Positions 23,522 to 35,323 of a DNA stretch of 64,000 nt are shown here, piece after piece. Position numbers and translations under genes: made by a program. The stretch lies in NCBI RefSeq assembly GCF_040939455.1, contig NC_134106.1, forward strand, positions 89,101,001-89,165,000, given 5' to 3'. The notes below the pieces were generated by a model that was given only the letters and a program-made list of their open reading frames with translations, made no database searches and was not told where the DNA came from. The stretch comes from Microcebus murinus (taxonomy: Eukaryota; Chordata; Mammalia; Primates; Cheirogaleidae). How positions within the stretch are numbered: the stretch's first letter is position 1; the number at the start of each line of letters is the position of its first letter.

Positions 23522-24000
23522 ATAGGCAAATGGGATTGTACCAAACTAAAAAGCTTCTGTACACCAAAGGAAACAATCAACAAAGTGAAGAGAGAACATA
23601 TAAAATGGAAAAAATATTTGCAACCCATGTATTATATATGATAAGGATTTAATTTCCAAAATATATAAGGGACACAACTCAATAGCAGGAAAAGTAACCC
23701 AATTAAAAAATGGAGAAAGGACATTTCTCAAAAGAAGAATACAAATGGTCAATGGGTATATGAAAAAATGTTCAAAGTGACTGTGGCTAATCATATGAAA
23801 AAAATGCAAATTAAAACCACAATGAGATGTCACCTACACCTGCTAGGATGGCTATCATCAAAACAAAACAAAACGAAAAAAATCAAATGTTGGTGAGACT
23901 GTAGAAAAATTGAAATCCTTGTTTACAGTTGGTGGGAATCCAAATTGTCACAGTCATTAGAGAAGTCAGTATAGAGATTCCTCAAAAAATTAAAACTGTT

Positions 24001-24715
24001 ACTCCATATGATCTAGTAATCCCACTACTGGGCATACATTCGAAGGAAATGAAATCAGTATCTTGCAGAAATATCTACACTGCCATGTTCATTGCTGCAT
24101 TATTTACAATAATCAAATATGGAGTCAACCGAGGTGTCTATGGACAGATGAATGGGTAAAGATAACGTGGTCTATTTTCACAATGACATAGTATTCAGCC
24201 CTTAAAAAGAAGGAAATCCTGTCATTCGTGACAGGAATAAATGAGTCTGGAGGACATTGTGGGAAGTCAAAAACACCAGACACAAAAAGATAAATACTAT
24301 ATGATATCACTTATATTTGAAATCTTAAAAAAACAAACTCGTAAGAGCAGAGAATAGAAGATTAGCTAGCAGGGGCTGGGGGATGGGCAAATCGGGAGCT
24401 ATTGGTCAAAGGGTACAATATTTCAGTTCAGCAGGATGCATAAGTTCCAGAGATCTAATGTACAGAGATCTAGTGTAACCATAGCATGGTGACTATAGTT
24501 AATAATACGGTATTATATACATGAAATTGGTTAAGAGAGTAGATTCTAAAATGTTCTCAACACGAAAATATAGGTAATTATGTGAAGTAACGGATATGTT
24601 AATTAGCTTGATTGTGGTCATCATTTCACAATATATCATAATATCAAATTATCATATGGTACCATGTAAATGTCTACATTTTTTATTTGCCAATTATGCC
24701 TCAATAAATCTGGGG
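24001..24715 (+). mobile_element. L1M 3' UTR
   Basis: 'actgggcatacattcgaagg', 'atctacactgccatgttcat', 'gcagaggctggg'-like text at about 24370 ('gcaggggctgggggatgggc'), 'agttaataatacggtattat' and 'tgcctcaataaatctgggga' give the standard L1MA/MB end. Confidence 0.75.
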
Positions 24716-24949
24716 AAAAAAGTAAGGGCCTTTATTGACCCCATGACTTTTCTCATTAAGCAATTCAATCTTGCTGAATGCCATAGCTTCATCCTAAGAG
24801 TGTTCTATAGAAGGTTTGCCATAGCTCATGTGAACACTCTAAAAGAGAGTTTATTTTCCACCTACAAGCTTTTGTGAGCACCTGTTTGTTGCCAAACCCT
24901 GTGCCTGGAGTCTTGCATCCAGAAGAGAGTGAGACAAAATGTTTATCTT

Positions 24950-25456
24950 CATCTATTGGTCTTTGTTTTTGCTTCTGTTTATGTGGTGAATTGCATTTAT
25001 AGATTTACGTATGTTGAACCATCCCTGCATCCTTGGGGGGAGGGGGGGAAATGGGCATTTATTGAAACCTTAAAATCTGTACCCCCAGGCCGGGCGCGGT
25101 GGCTCACGCCTGTAATCCTAGCTCTCTGGGAGGCCGAGGCGGGCGGACTGCTCAAGGTCAGGAGTTCAAAACCAGCCTGAGCAAGAACGAGACCCCGTCT
25201 CTACTATAAATAGAAAGAAATTAATTGGCCAACTGATATATATATAAAAAATTAGCCGGGCATGGTAGCACATGCCTGTAGTCCCAGCTACTCGGGAGGC
25301 TGAGGCAGATGGATCGCTCGAGCCTAGGAGTTTGAGGTTGCTGTGAGCTAGGCTGACGCCACGGCACTCACTCTAGCCTGGACAACAAAGCCAGACTCTG
25401 TCTCAAAAAAAAAAAAAAAAAATCTGTACCCCCATAATATGCCGAAATAAAAGAAA
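24950..25456 (+). mobile_element. Twin-primed young L1 3' end
   Basis: Plus-oriented L1 3' terminus ('aaatctgtaccccca' + 'taatatgccgaaataaaag') preceded by an inverted piece of L1 ORF2 at 24950-25036 ('gtggtgaattgcatttatag', 'tgttgaaccatccctgcatc'). A perfect 14-bp duplication 'aaaatgtttatctt' lies at 24936-24949 and 25457-25470, so this is a single retrotransposition event. The Alu at 25088 sits inside its tail. Confidence 0.88.
25088..25418 (+). mobile_element. Lemur Alu, full length
   Basis: Starts 'ggccgggcgcggtggctcac' with both arms complete. It has A- and B-box-like promoter segments in the left arm ('ggtggctcacg' and 'ggtcaggagttcaaaac'), linker 'aaattaattggccaactg', right-arm phrase 'gaggttgctgtgagctaggc' and a terminal A-run. 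The perfect target-site duplication 'aaaatctgtaccccca' is at 25072-25087 and 25419-25434. The target TT/AAAA fits L1 endonuclease cleavage. High similarity to the consensus indicates a fairly young copy. Confidence 0.97.
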
Positions 25457-25540
25457 AAAATGTTTATCTTGAAAGAGCTCTGGGACCACCAGTGGGAGAA
25501 ACTGGAGAACAAACAAAACCATGCCATGTGTTCTTTTAAG

Positions 25541-26540
25541 TCAGATAAATTGCTGTTTTTCTATGTCAAAACAGCTGACTAGCAGTAATTTCAATGCTTC
25601 AATCCAATACATGAGGTATATACTGGGGTCTATGGAGGAGATTGTTATAAATTATGACTCATATTATTGTTTTTCTGACACATATTTATAGAAACCACTA
25701 TAGGGAACCACAGAAGTGGGTTTGAGTTAATCAAATGTGAGGAGACTAAGAGTTGCTGAACTGAATTCTATTCTAACTTCCTAGTGGTAGTTGCAAAGTG
25801 ATTCATCACCAATGGGCTTACTCAGCTAACTTCCTTGGACACATAAAGAAACAGGAGAAGAAAAACATAAGTGTGTGTGTCAGGGGATGGAACTGAGGCC
25901 TGAGGTTACTGCAGCAGTGAGCTCATGAACATGGAAGTTCCCGCTGATGATGCTTCCATGTCGGTTGATTAATTTGCTTTTTATTAAAAAAGCTATTTTT
26001 GAAAACTACTTGAGGATTTAAAGGAAATGCAAATGAATGTTTAGAAAATTCTCAGTGCCGAGGAAAGAAAATAGGTGATGGTGATAGGGTATTATTCTAT
26101 TTTGTGGGTTTTAATATGAATGCCAGGTGCCTCTTTGCATCCTGATAGCCTGCCATCTTAAGGGTTTTCAAATAGCTTTAAAACAATTTATTTTCACATC
26201 AATATGATATTAAGGAAGTTTTATTCACTAAATGCATATTCATTCAATATCATAATCCCCAGGGATACAATGCACATGCCTACGTCTGAGCATGTATCAT
26301 AGAGGTTTAGCTATTTAGGCAGAAAAAAAAATGTATGAGGAAGACAGTGTTTTTTATCTAGAGAAATCTTGGCAGGAAGCCATTCTGTGTGGACTTTGGC
26401 CATTTATAGTAATAACAGGACAGTAACCAACAGTTAGCAAATACCCACTATATGATGTCTGGAGCTGTGTTGGGAGATGCATGTCAATTCTCTACAGCAA
26501 GTGTAATCAATATTTTTCAGATAATGCAGTTTAGGTTTTA
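25541..26540. other. No recognisable gene
   Basis: Unique-looking sequence with a short GT run near 25870. I see no convincing frame or repeat. Confidence 0.5.
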
Positions 26541-26645
26541 TCTCTATTTCAACCCCATGGCATAGTGTTGATCCCTTTGTAGTTGTTATTAAATGTTAGT
26601 TGAGCAAATAAGTGAATGAGTGAGGGAATGAAGAATGAATGAAAG
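26541..26645 (+). mobile_element. L2/MIR-like tail
   Basis: 'catggcatagtgttgatccc' and 'aaatgttagttgagcaaata' followed by GAAT-type repeats resembles the end of an L2 element. Short and tentative. Confidence 0.4.
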
Positions 26646-26711
26646 CTTGATTTTTGGTGGATCAGATGTCAACCGAAACTGGAAGGAAACTTGTTACGAT
26701 TGTAATACCTG

Positions 26712-27090
26712 TCTTTGTCCTTTTGGGTTTGTATTACAGAATACCATAGACTGGGTGGCTTATAAACAGCAGATAGTTATTTCTTATCGTTCTAGAGACT
26801 GGGAGGTCCAAGATCAAGGTGCCAGCAGATTGAATGTCTAGTGGAAATCTGCTTCTTTGGTTAATAAGTGGCTGTCTTTTCACTGTGTCCTGATATTGTA
26901 GAAGGGGCAAGGTAGCTCTCTGGGGCCTCTTTTATAAGGTCACTAATTCCATTTATAAGAGCTTTGCTCACATCACTAATCATTTTCCAAAAGCCTCACC
27001 TCCCAAAATCATCACATTGGCTATTAGGTTTCAACAGATACATTTTTTGTGGGGGGTTCACACAGTGAATACCAATATGATTTTAGAAGA
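26712..27090 (-). mobile_element. MaLR LTR, antisense
   Basis: Clear antisense LTR: 'tagactgggtggcttataaa', 'gagactgggaggtccaagat', 'gtgccagcagattgaatgtc', 'gctctctggggcctctttta' and 'caaaatcatcacattggcta'. Well preserved compared with the copy at 506-893. Confidence 0.8.
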
Positions 27091-27169
27091 AAAAGCGTCA
27101 TAAAGGGTGAACTAAGGCAGTATCAATGATGTTACAGAACATCATTTTCATTTTGTGTTGATTTATGAT

Positions 27170-27340
27170 TTGTAAAGCAAATATATGCACATCATCTCTT
27201 TGGATACCTTCAATAATGTTGTGAGGCTAACATTTGCTTTTCCTCATGTAAGGAAAAGGTGGCATGACTTTTCCAAGGTAATTCAGCTAGTTTGTAATTA
27301 CCTAATTTATGGTAGTAGTCTAATGTCCATTAAATGGAAT
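27170..27340 (-). mobile_element. MIR, antisense
   Basis: 'caataatgttgtgaggctaa', 'ggtggcatgacttttccaag' and 'gtaattcagctagtttgtaa' are reverse-complement MIR core. Confidence 0.65.
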
Positions 27341-28430
27341 GTCTGTGTCAAAATAAAGTTTCAAAGTCATATTTCTGTATGTCAAATTTGTTTGTGTTTA
27401 TGAGATTCTGTATTAGATTGCAAAAATAGCATCTAATAGTCCAAGAAATGTGAAAAGCTAAGAAAAAGATTTTAAACTTGAATGGCTGTGAGTAGGAGAA
27501 CGGAATGGACAAAATTATCGTTTTTCGGTAAATGTAAGACATGAAAATAGTAGTATTTTTAGGAAAAGAAGATTTATGGGTCCAATCTGAAGCAGGTTGA
27601 GTTTGAGTCATTCAAGTGTTATCCACGTGAAGATGCTTAATAGGACGACAGAAATGAAGCCAATGAGATCAGGAAAAAAAAAAAAAGTTGGTGGTAATCA
27701 TCACAGTGGCAAAGTGAGGAGTTCTGAAAAATTTCATGAGATTTCCAAGTGAGAATGTATAGAAAAATAAATTTCATAATTTTGTTGCATTTTTTGCTGG
27801 CTACTATTATCTACTATTATACTCAGAACATTAATGTTGGTAAGAAATTGAAATTCAGGGTTCCGCACAGATATATCCTTGTGTGTGTGCATGTGGGTTT
27901 CTGTTGTGTGTGTGGGACATCAGAAAGAACACTGTATTCAGTTTGATAAATGACATTTTATGGTATCAGTGGTTTGTATTATATCTGAATTGGTTTACCC
28001 TACGATGCTAAAATAGTGGTTCACAAAAACCCAGGGATAGAAGGCTGCCCACTTCATTTCCTTCCAAGCTTTAAAAGTTGTCTCCTCTAGTAATAGAGTA
28101 TGCCTCAGATGCCCACAGTTCATAATGATAATCTGCAGTAAGTTTTTCAGGAAAATTCTCAACAGAAGCTCATACAGTAATAGACAACACAGAGGATTTA
28201 TAGTTGCTAGACCCTTGTTCTGTTAAGTTTATCACCCTAATTTGCTCCTGGGTTGATTTAGATGGAATTGCTCTTTTTCATTACCCACATTGTCCTTTTA
28301 AACAACACTAAATTCCTGGTGAGAAAATATTGCTACAAGAAATACACTAAATGAATGAATGTTCTCCTTACAGCGAAGTGGTGGATGGTTACTTACAACA
28401 GTGTATTTTAACATTTCTCGTAAGGCACAT
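27341..28430. other. No recognisable gene
   Basis: Unique-looking sequence with an A-run at about 27673-27686 and short GT-rich text near 27880-27915. Confidence 0.5.
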
Positions 28431-28436
28431 CAGCGG

Positions 28437-29010
28437 TGATAAAGCAATCTAAGTCTCCATCAATAGATGAATGGATTTTAAAAATGTGGTATGTATCTAT
28501 ATACACAGTGGGACACTATTCAGCCTTAAAAAAAGGAAATTCTGTCATTAATGACAACATAGATGAACCTAGAAGACATTATTTTAAGTTAAATAAGCCA
28601 AGCACAGAAAGACAAATACCCTATGATTTCACGTATATGTGGAATCTATAAAAGTCAAACTCATAAAAGTAGAAAGTAGAATGATGATTGTCAGAGGCTA
28701 GAAGGGACAGCCTCTGGTGGACAGAGAAAGGGAACACATTGGTCCAAGTGTACAAACTTTCAGTTAGATAAGTTCTGGTGATCTGTTGAACGGCATGGTA
28801 ACTATAAAAAATAATAATGTATTGTGCATTTCAAAATAGCTAAAAAAAGAGGATTTTTAATGTTCTCATTACAAAGAACTAATAAATATTCAAAGTGAAG
28901 GATATGCTAATTAGCCCGATTTGATCATTCTACAATGTGTATATGTATCCAAACATCATGTGTTACCCCATAAGTATAGGCAATTATTATTTGTCAATTA
29001 AAATGGAAAA
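28437..29010 (+). mobile_element. L1M 3' end, 5'-truncated
   Basis: Matches the same 3' region as 24100-24715: 'gacactattcagccttaaaa', 'gatgaacctagaagacatta', 'aatgatgattgtcagaggct', 'ggatatgctaattagcccga' and 'aatgtgtatatgtatccaaa'. Confidence 0.85.
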
Positions 29011-29589
29011 AAACTTTTTTAAAAGAATGCATTTTAACATTTGTCTACTTATAGAGTTCATTCACTCTGCTGGTGGGTTGACTGCTCACACATGCCAGTG
29101 GTTCTTGAAGCTGTCCAATTTTTTTCTCTTAGCTGGAAGCTGACTTTACCAAGAGGGAAGGTAGGAAGGGCAGGCATGAGTGACCTAGTTTCTCACCACC
29201 AACTATAAAGAATGAACTTGGAGAGTAAATGACAAAATGTGGCTCCTCAAAAAAAAAAAAAAAAAAAGTGAGAATTATTCCACAGGTGCATTATTTCCCA
29301 AACTGGAATACTATAGAATCTTGGTTCTACAAGGCATATCCCTCCAAAATTAGTCTTTCCTTTTGGCTAAGCCCGAAAATATTTATTATTTCACTTTCTT
29401 TTGAGCTCTTCAAAGCACATTAGTATATTACATATGGAGAAAACTTTCTGCTATAGCAAAATCTATTTTACTTTGTATAATCCAGCAATTACCAATTTTT
29501 TTGACCATGGAATTTATTTCCACTTTATTTTTTACTAGTATATGGTAATACTGATGTGTACTAAATCACACTTTCAGAAACATGACTAA
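29011..29589. other. No recognisable gene; (A)19 run
   Basis: Unique-looking sequence. An A-run at about 29249-29267 follows 'gtggctcctc'. I could not find matching flanks that would make it a retrocopy tail. Confidence 0.45.
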
Positions 29590-29715
29590 GCCTTAGGCTA
29601 TGAGCCATGTCAGAGCAGATATATTTTATTCTTCTTTGCATCTCCAGTTTTTAGTATAATACCTTGCAGAATACATATGCTTTAGACAAATTAAAATAAT
29701 TATTGAGCAATGACT
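29590..29715 (+). mobile_element. L2 tail fragment
   Basis: 'ttctttgcatctccagtttt' and 'agtataataccttgcagaat' match the L2 3' end in diverged form. Confidence 0.5.
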
Positions 29716-30669
29716 TTTGTTAATTTACTAATTGTGTTTTAAATATAGTTTATTTAATTGAAAGGGTGAATAGCTTAACTTTTTTATGGAAGCTTTGCTT
29801 AATAAGAAGCTTGAAAATTTTTCAAAAATTTAATAATCAACCTAAGCAATGAAAAGAGTCAGAAAAGTCAGCCTGGAACATTTTGTTATGAAGATAGCTG
29901 GGAGTAGTACCGTAGAAACAGATTAAGGGTGGGAAACAGAGGATTAAGAAAACATAGTTAATGAGTATAAAGTGCAGTAGCTCATGGCAGCCAAATAAGT
30001 CATGATTTGGAATTAATTCAGAAGTGCTTTGCCTTCAATGTGTGGTTTCCTAGGTGAGTCCACATACTTAAAAAATATTTTTAGCAATTGTCAGCACTCA
30101 CCAATGGACATCTTTCAAAAACATTTAACTCCCTTGACACATCAGTGGTGCCTGTTTATCTAATGTGAGCACAACAAGTTCTTTGTTGAAAAACTTAACC
30201 TGAGTGAATTCTTTAACAGTTGAAAGAGTCATTTATGGTGTAATGGATGTAAAGGTTATAAGGCAACATGGAAAAGATCATGTGCTATTTGAATGCTAAT
30301 ATGCCCAATGCCATTTATGTTTACATTTTCTCTTGAAGGATCCTGGGTACATGAGCTTTGAAAAATAAAAGAAAGGTACTGAGTGCAATGGATTTCACTA
30401 GCAAAGAACACAATTAATGTAGTGCTGTCACTTGTCATTATCAACTGCATCCACACAACAATATATTTTAGCCCAAAGTGATTCCAATGCAATTTTTCAT
30501 ACACATAGCTCCTGACATTCACACTGCTATTGGCTGATGTTGTGTTTCAGTAGGCTGTTCTGCATCCATCCATCACCACCCCCCTTTCTTCTATGTTCTA
30601 TTAATATTAACTTGTTTTCAAGATGACTTTATTTTAAATATGTATGACATTAAGAAATATGTGCAGGAA
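29716..30669. other. No recognisable gene
   Basis: Unique-looking AT-rich sequence. The 88-codon minus-strand frame at 30256-30522 shows no family motif. Confidence 0.5.
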
Positions 30670-30870
30670 GTATCTTAAGGGAATTAACATTTATCGAGTA
30701 TGTTATGTATCTTAGGTGCTTTATTTAAAGTGTCTTATTTAATCCTCAGGAAAATCTCATGAAGAGCTTAAAAGAGGATTAATGCCCAGCATGAGATCAA
30801 ATAGTAAGTCCATGGCTGCACTAGGATTGACCATAGCTCTGCCTAATTCTTTAATGAGCATATACTACTT
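30670..30870 (-). mobile_element. MIR, antisense
   Basis: 'ttaggtgctttatttaaagt', 'ttatttaatcctcaggaaaa' and 'gagatcaaatagtaagtcca' fit antisense MIR. Confidence 0.55.
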
Positions 30871-31011
30871 TTTGTGTACAGAGTATACTTTGCTTTGAGC
30901 AAACCGTCCCTCCTCCATGCTTAGCAATAACATAGATTCAGAGAGGTGCAGGTGAAGCTGATCCTAATTCCTCAGATCCAGAGGAAATGTTTCAGTCTCC
31001 TGATAAATGTA

Positions 31012-31149
31012 TATGGCTCAAGGGGAGGCACCTCTCTGGACTTGGTGAATTGGCACCTATGGCTCAAGGGGAGGCACCTCTCTGGACTTGGTGAATTGGC
31101 ACCTATGGCTCAAGGGGAGGCACCTCTCTGGACTTGGTGAATTGGCACC
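31012..31149. repeat. Perfect 3 x 46-bp tandem repeat
   Basis: Three head-to-tail copies of a 46-bp unit at 31012-31057, 31058-31103 and 31104-31149, starting 'tatggctcaaggggaggcac' and ending 'gtgaattggcacc'. I find no mismatch between copies. The unit is GC-richer than its surroundings. Because 46 is not a multiple of three, each copy is read in a different frame, so the frame at 30946-31140 is not a repeat protein. Confidence 0.97.
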
Positions 31150-32768
31150 TTCTCGAAGACAATTAGAGAAAAAAATGCCCTTGTCCTCTCTGGAACTAAG
31201 AGTACTAAGTATAAGGTTGGCGTGGAGCTGAGGAAGGCTTTGTTGCCATTATTCGTAAATAACTGCCTGAAAATGAGGCAAGAAAAGAGAAGAAAGATGG
31301 AGGCTTCATGTCAATATTTGTAAACATGAATATTATTGTGCCTGAAACTGACTTTAACCTTTAAACCTCCTAGTTATATTAGCCAACATTGTCCTTTTTT
31401 TTAAAACCAATTTGAGCTGAATTTCCTTCCACTGGATGTAAAGTATCCTGACTAGTACAAATTACTAATATCTTTCTATAAATTTCAACATGTTGGCAAC
31501 TACTCTATCTTAAAAAGCATTAATAGAGTCCTAGAATGCAGAATGAGTTATAGGGGCACTGTGGACCCTTAGGTGATGAATAGCATGATCCCTGATGTTT
31601 AAAAACTGACAAACTAGTTTGTGAAAGAGAAACAAATATGAAGGTAGACATTAATGACATACGTCTGACTGTAGTTAAGTTCTATACTAGCAATTCAAAA
31701 TGCCATGGGAATCATATGAAAAATCACTATACTTGGCTATTACATATTTTAAACAACGTTTTATAAAGTGAGTAAGATTTTATCTGGAGTTTGTAGAGTG
31801 AATGATTCAAACAGACAGAAATCAGAAGTGATATTTCTGCCCAACAAGGCAGTGTGGATAAAGGCATGTAGGTTTGATAGTGCAGAGCATTTTAAGAACA
31901 TTTTTTGGTGGGTCAGGATGCATGAAATCTGGAATGTTATGTGGGTTTTCTTAGGAGCTTGGGAAAAATGGTTGCTTTGTTCATATACCATGAATAGCTG
32001 AGACTATGAAGTCAAGCAATTGACCTTTTTTCAAATACATTGATTTTGATAAACTCATAAGATAAGAATGCGAAGCTGAAAGATAAAGTTTGGATGAATG
32101 TATGGTTACATTACAATTTTGTAAACGTTACAGTTGGGGGCGATGCTGGTTCCTCACCCTGAGATTTACTTCATGTTGAATAGAGCCTCATTGGTATAGC
32201 TTTCTCACCTTCTCTCTGCCCCTAAATTCCTTGAAGACAGATATGGGATGACTCATGATTAGTAATTTGAAAAGAGTAACTGGCTATACTTAACAGTCCA
32301 TCTTTCTTCTTTCTGGAAGTGAGATAGCCTCAGGAAAAGCACTTCTCTGACTCTGTATGTCCCAGCACTTACCTGGATAGGCATCTTACCTGAAGATGCA
32401 TTTTCATCCATTGTTACCTGTAACTGGAAGATTGAGTCCAGATAGTTCTGGAATTTACTGAGCATAGGCTGACTTGTTTACAGATATTGTCCACCATAAG
32501 CTCTTTATCCATCTAGGTTTTATTAATATCAAAGATGCTATTTTTTCTTCTTTTTTCTATTTCTTTATTATATTTCTTATTTTTTTCATAAGTTAGGCAG
32601 GGAGGAGAGGTTCTATTCATTGAGCTACCTACAGATCCCAACATTGGGTGAGTGGGAGTGACTGATTGTGTTAGTGTGTCAGATATTCAGACTTTGGTCT
32701 TCAGTGGATGGTCTGTGCATTTTTATCTGAGTGATTTGTAGAAGCGCGTGTTCAACTAGGCAGATTGT
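31150..32768. other. No recognisable gene
   Basis: Unique-looking sequence. 32160-32250 may be a weak L2 piece ('aaattccttgaagacagata'). Confidence 0.45.
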
Positions 32769-32940
32769 ATGTTATCTTTTTTGTTTATTTGTTTGTTTGT
32801 TTAGAGATGAGGATTCTGTATGATGCCCAGTTACCCAATCTGGCCTCAAACTTCTGGGTTCCCATGCACCTCCCATCTCATCCTCCCTAGTGGCTGGGAC
32901 CACTGTAACTACAGGCATGTGCTATAACACCTGGCTTGAT
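32769..32940 (-). mobile_element. Old Alu-like SINE fragment, antisense
   Basis: (TTTG)-rich start, then 'agagatgaggattctgtatg', 'ctggcctcaaacttctgggt', 'tggctgggaccactgtaact', 'acaggcatgtgctataacac' and 'ctggctt'. This is one antisense Alu monomer, much more diverged than the Alus at 9337 and 25088. Confidence 0.75.
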
Positions 32941-35312
32941 TGTATTTTTACTACTGAATCTTAGCTAAGAGGTTTTAGAAGGCCATAGTCTATTTCAACC
33001 TTGGTGACTTTAGGTGACTTTGTCCAAAGAAGATGGCTGTTTCCTTAGAGGCAGGCCAGAGCATGGGCATGGTGAGGCCTCAATAAGATGTGTGGGCTTC
33101 TTGACTGGTCTCAGAAGACACAGCCACCCTAGCGAATCAATGTTGACCACTCTGGCCTCAGTAAAATGTAGGTGACAGATAAGATGACATCATTTTACTG
33201 CAGCCTGGCTTTGAACTACATTTGGCTTACATGGACAGGAAGCAGAGCTCTCAACAGAGGTAGAAGTTTAGCAACAGCAAAAGCATCTGCAAGCTTGGGC
33301 AGGGCCTTATGGTCAAGACATGCTATACTGGAAAAGCTTTCCTTAGGCAACACAGAAAAGAAAGATAGAAACTTGATTCAACCTTAGGGATAGGAATCTT
33401 TCAAAATATAAGCCTTGATGTTTTAAACTTGAAGGCAGCCAGCAAGTTGAGTGTACAGCAATGTACTAATGAAGTTATAGTTTAATGTGTCCAGGCCAGT
33501 CCTGGGTAAGAAGTGAATGACAATTCCATTAAAACTGAAAATGTCTGGGCTCATTAAAGTGGCACCTAATATAATTACAAAGAGCTTGTGTTCATTTTAG
33601 TGCTGAGGTACCATAAACATAGCACTTGAAAGAGAAAGTGGAATTAAAAATGGTATGCATACATGGATCCCTACCCAAGCAATGCCCTGTCTTGAGAAAT
33701 GATTAATAAATAGAGCCAAAATTAGCCACCAGTTAGGGATTTATCTTAGACTCAGTTGAAGTGCATTTGCTGTGGATTTTGGACAACTGGTAGAAATTGG
33801 CAATACCACAGTATGGACAAAAGCAAGAAAACTTTCTTTTTTTTCTTCTGCCCTCAACTGCCCCATCTACTATCCTTTATTCAGATACCACTAAGTCTCT
33901 CTTGTGGTCGTTGTCAATGCCAAACATAGGTCCTGGGATCATGATTTTCTCTGGATAGCTGTTTTAATAGTTGGGCATTGACCTCTAAATTCAGTGGGTA
34001 TAGATCCAATACTTTGATACTCATGGGTGTCTATTTTACTCTTAGGGGTTATTAAAAAATGATACTCCTGAGAACTATGTGTTACATTAATATAGCCACT
34101 GGAATACCATGCCAGGGAGAAAGAGCTCAGGTAGTAGTTGCTAAAAGGGCATTGGCAACCCCTCTGGAAGCCGAGAATAATAGAAAGATGAAGATAATTA
34201 ATTTTAGATTTTACCATTAAGTTGTAACTCAAGACAATTTCATTTTAATACCTTCAGATTTTAACATTTTTGGACTTAAACTACAATAGAAAATAATCTT
34301 TGAACTTTAATTTCTCCTTGAGAATTTGATAATTAGTGGCAGCTTACATTTAAATTTTGGATTTGCCTATTTTTGACATTTTATCATTTCACTATCATGC
34401 ATTTTATTATAGAATCATATTTTTGTGCTATATTATGCAGAATTGTTAATATATTAGACAGTGCTACTAGATTTAAGTTGAGATTGGGAAATAGAATAAG
34501 GAATGACTTTTCAGTGATAAGTAGCAGTGAGATTCATGTAGTTAGTGTTCTGTCTGGCATATTTCAGAGCCTTCTAGGGACAGAATGTAAACCACAGAGC
34601 AGAAATTCCAAAACGGGATTACCAATGAGCAGTAGATGTCATTCTTATGGTGATTGTCCACTGATGAAAATCCATGCCCAGTGAGAAAGGCAGCAACTCA
34701 GGTCTTCTAAGTGTTGAAGGGAATGTCTTGCCCACTACCTCCATCTTTGCCATTCATTTGTTTTATTTTCAATTGTGTGGAACTGGGGAAAAATGATAAG
34801 TACTATTTATAGTGCAGCCTCAGAAGCTAACATTATTGATCAGATGGATAGTAACTTTCAGAATGAAATTTAAGAATGCTGGAATCAAAGAATATTCTTT
34901 AAAATTAACAGAAAAATATTTTTATGTATAAGATGTCACTTAACCAAATGATTAGAAAATGAAGGAATCTGTTAGATTTAACATTTTTAAATTGAATTTG
35001 AAAAGTGATATTTAGGAAGTACACTGTGTAAGGAGACCACAGTTGCAGGCACTATGACTCCTTTTACTGGCCTTCTGACTTGGGACCATTCAGTTGACCT
35101 GTTGCAGGGTAATCCATAAAATAGGAATAATGATATGTGGGCTGAGCTGAGATCATAGGTCAGATGGTGTTTTTGGTGTGTTCAATCTAAAAATTAGAAG
35201 CTTAATTATGCATATATTATATCCATTAGTATCTGTGGTAGCACTGTCCAAAAGAAGAATATCTAATTTAAAGCCTTCTAAAAGCAGCATTAAATAAGTA
35301 AAAGGAACCAGA
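32941..35312. other. Mostly unique sequence, no gene recognised
   Basis: The longest repeat-poor stretch of the window. The frames at 33939-34232 (minus, 97 codons) and 34373-34684 (plus, 103 codons) carry no motif or clear codon bias. Confidence 0.45.
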
Positions 35313-35323
35313 TAAAATTAATT

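Larger units (their letters stand above)
20140..24000 (+). pseudogene. L1M ORF2 remnant (endonuclease/reverse transcriptase), interrupted
   Basis: Begins with 'aatgagtcattatttatcta' and 'ttactttaaatttaaatgg', the start of the endonuclease domain. It is split by the insert at 20355-21119 and resumes with 'ttatatcaaacaaaatatat'. A frame at 22302-22523 still reads as a reverse-transcriptase piece (motif LNKILTH near its end, preceded by a 'FYQTLEELTPTFHKI' segment). Further RT text is present around 22700-23900 ('atgacattaggacatccaca', 'ttgcaacccatgtattatat'). No frame exceeds about 95 codons, so it encodes no active enzyme. Confidence 0.7.
17745..24715 (+). mobile_element. Near full-length old LINE-1 (L1M group)
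   Basis: One long plus-strand L1M: a repetitive 5' UTR (17745-18720), ORF1 remnant (about 18725-19660), inter-ORF region, ORF2 remnant (about 20140-24000) and 3' UTR to 24715. It spans about 7 kb including a 765-bp younger L1 insert at 20355-21119. Part of the middle of ORF2 (around 22500-22620) seems deleted. It is dead: stops and frameshifts are throughout both frames. Confidence 0.8.
24870..25540 (-). mobile_element. L2 fragment, antisense, host of nested insertions
   Basis: If the inserts are removed, 'aaccctgtgcctggagtc', 'gagtgagacaaaatgtttat' and 'cttgaaagagctctgggacc' run together as antisense L2 3' sequence, followed by 'ggagaacaaacaaaaccatg'. Confidence 0.55.

Noticed and set aside
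23929..24159. 76-codon plus frame
   Set aside because: It lies in the L1M ORF2 end/3' UTR and has no independent start context.
29220..29267. A-run suggesting a processed pseudogene
   Set aside because: No polyadenylation signal at a suitable distance and no matching flank duplication could be found.
30946..31140. Repeat protein or CRISPR-like array at the 46-bp repeats
   Set aside because: The copies abut with no spacers, the period is not a multiple of three, and the host is a mammal.
33939..34684. Frames of 97 (minus) and 103 (plus) codons in unique DNA
   Set aside because: No G-first periodicity, no splice-site pairing and no recognisable domain.
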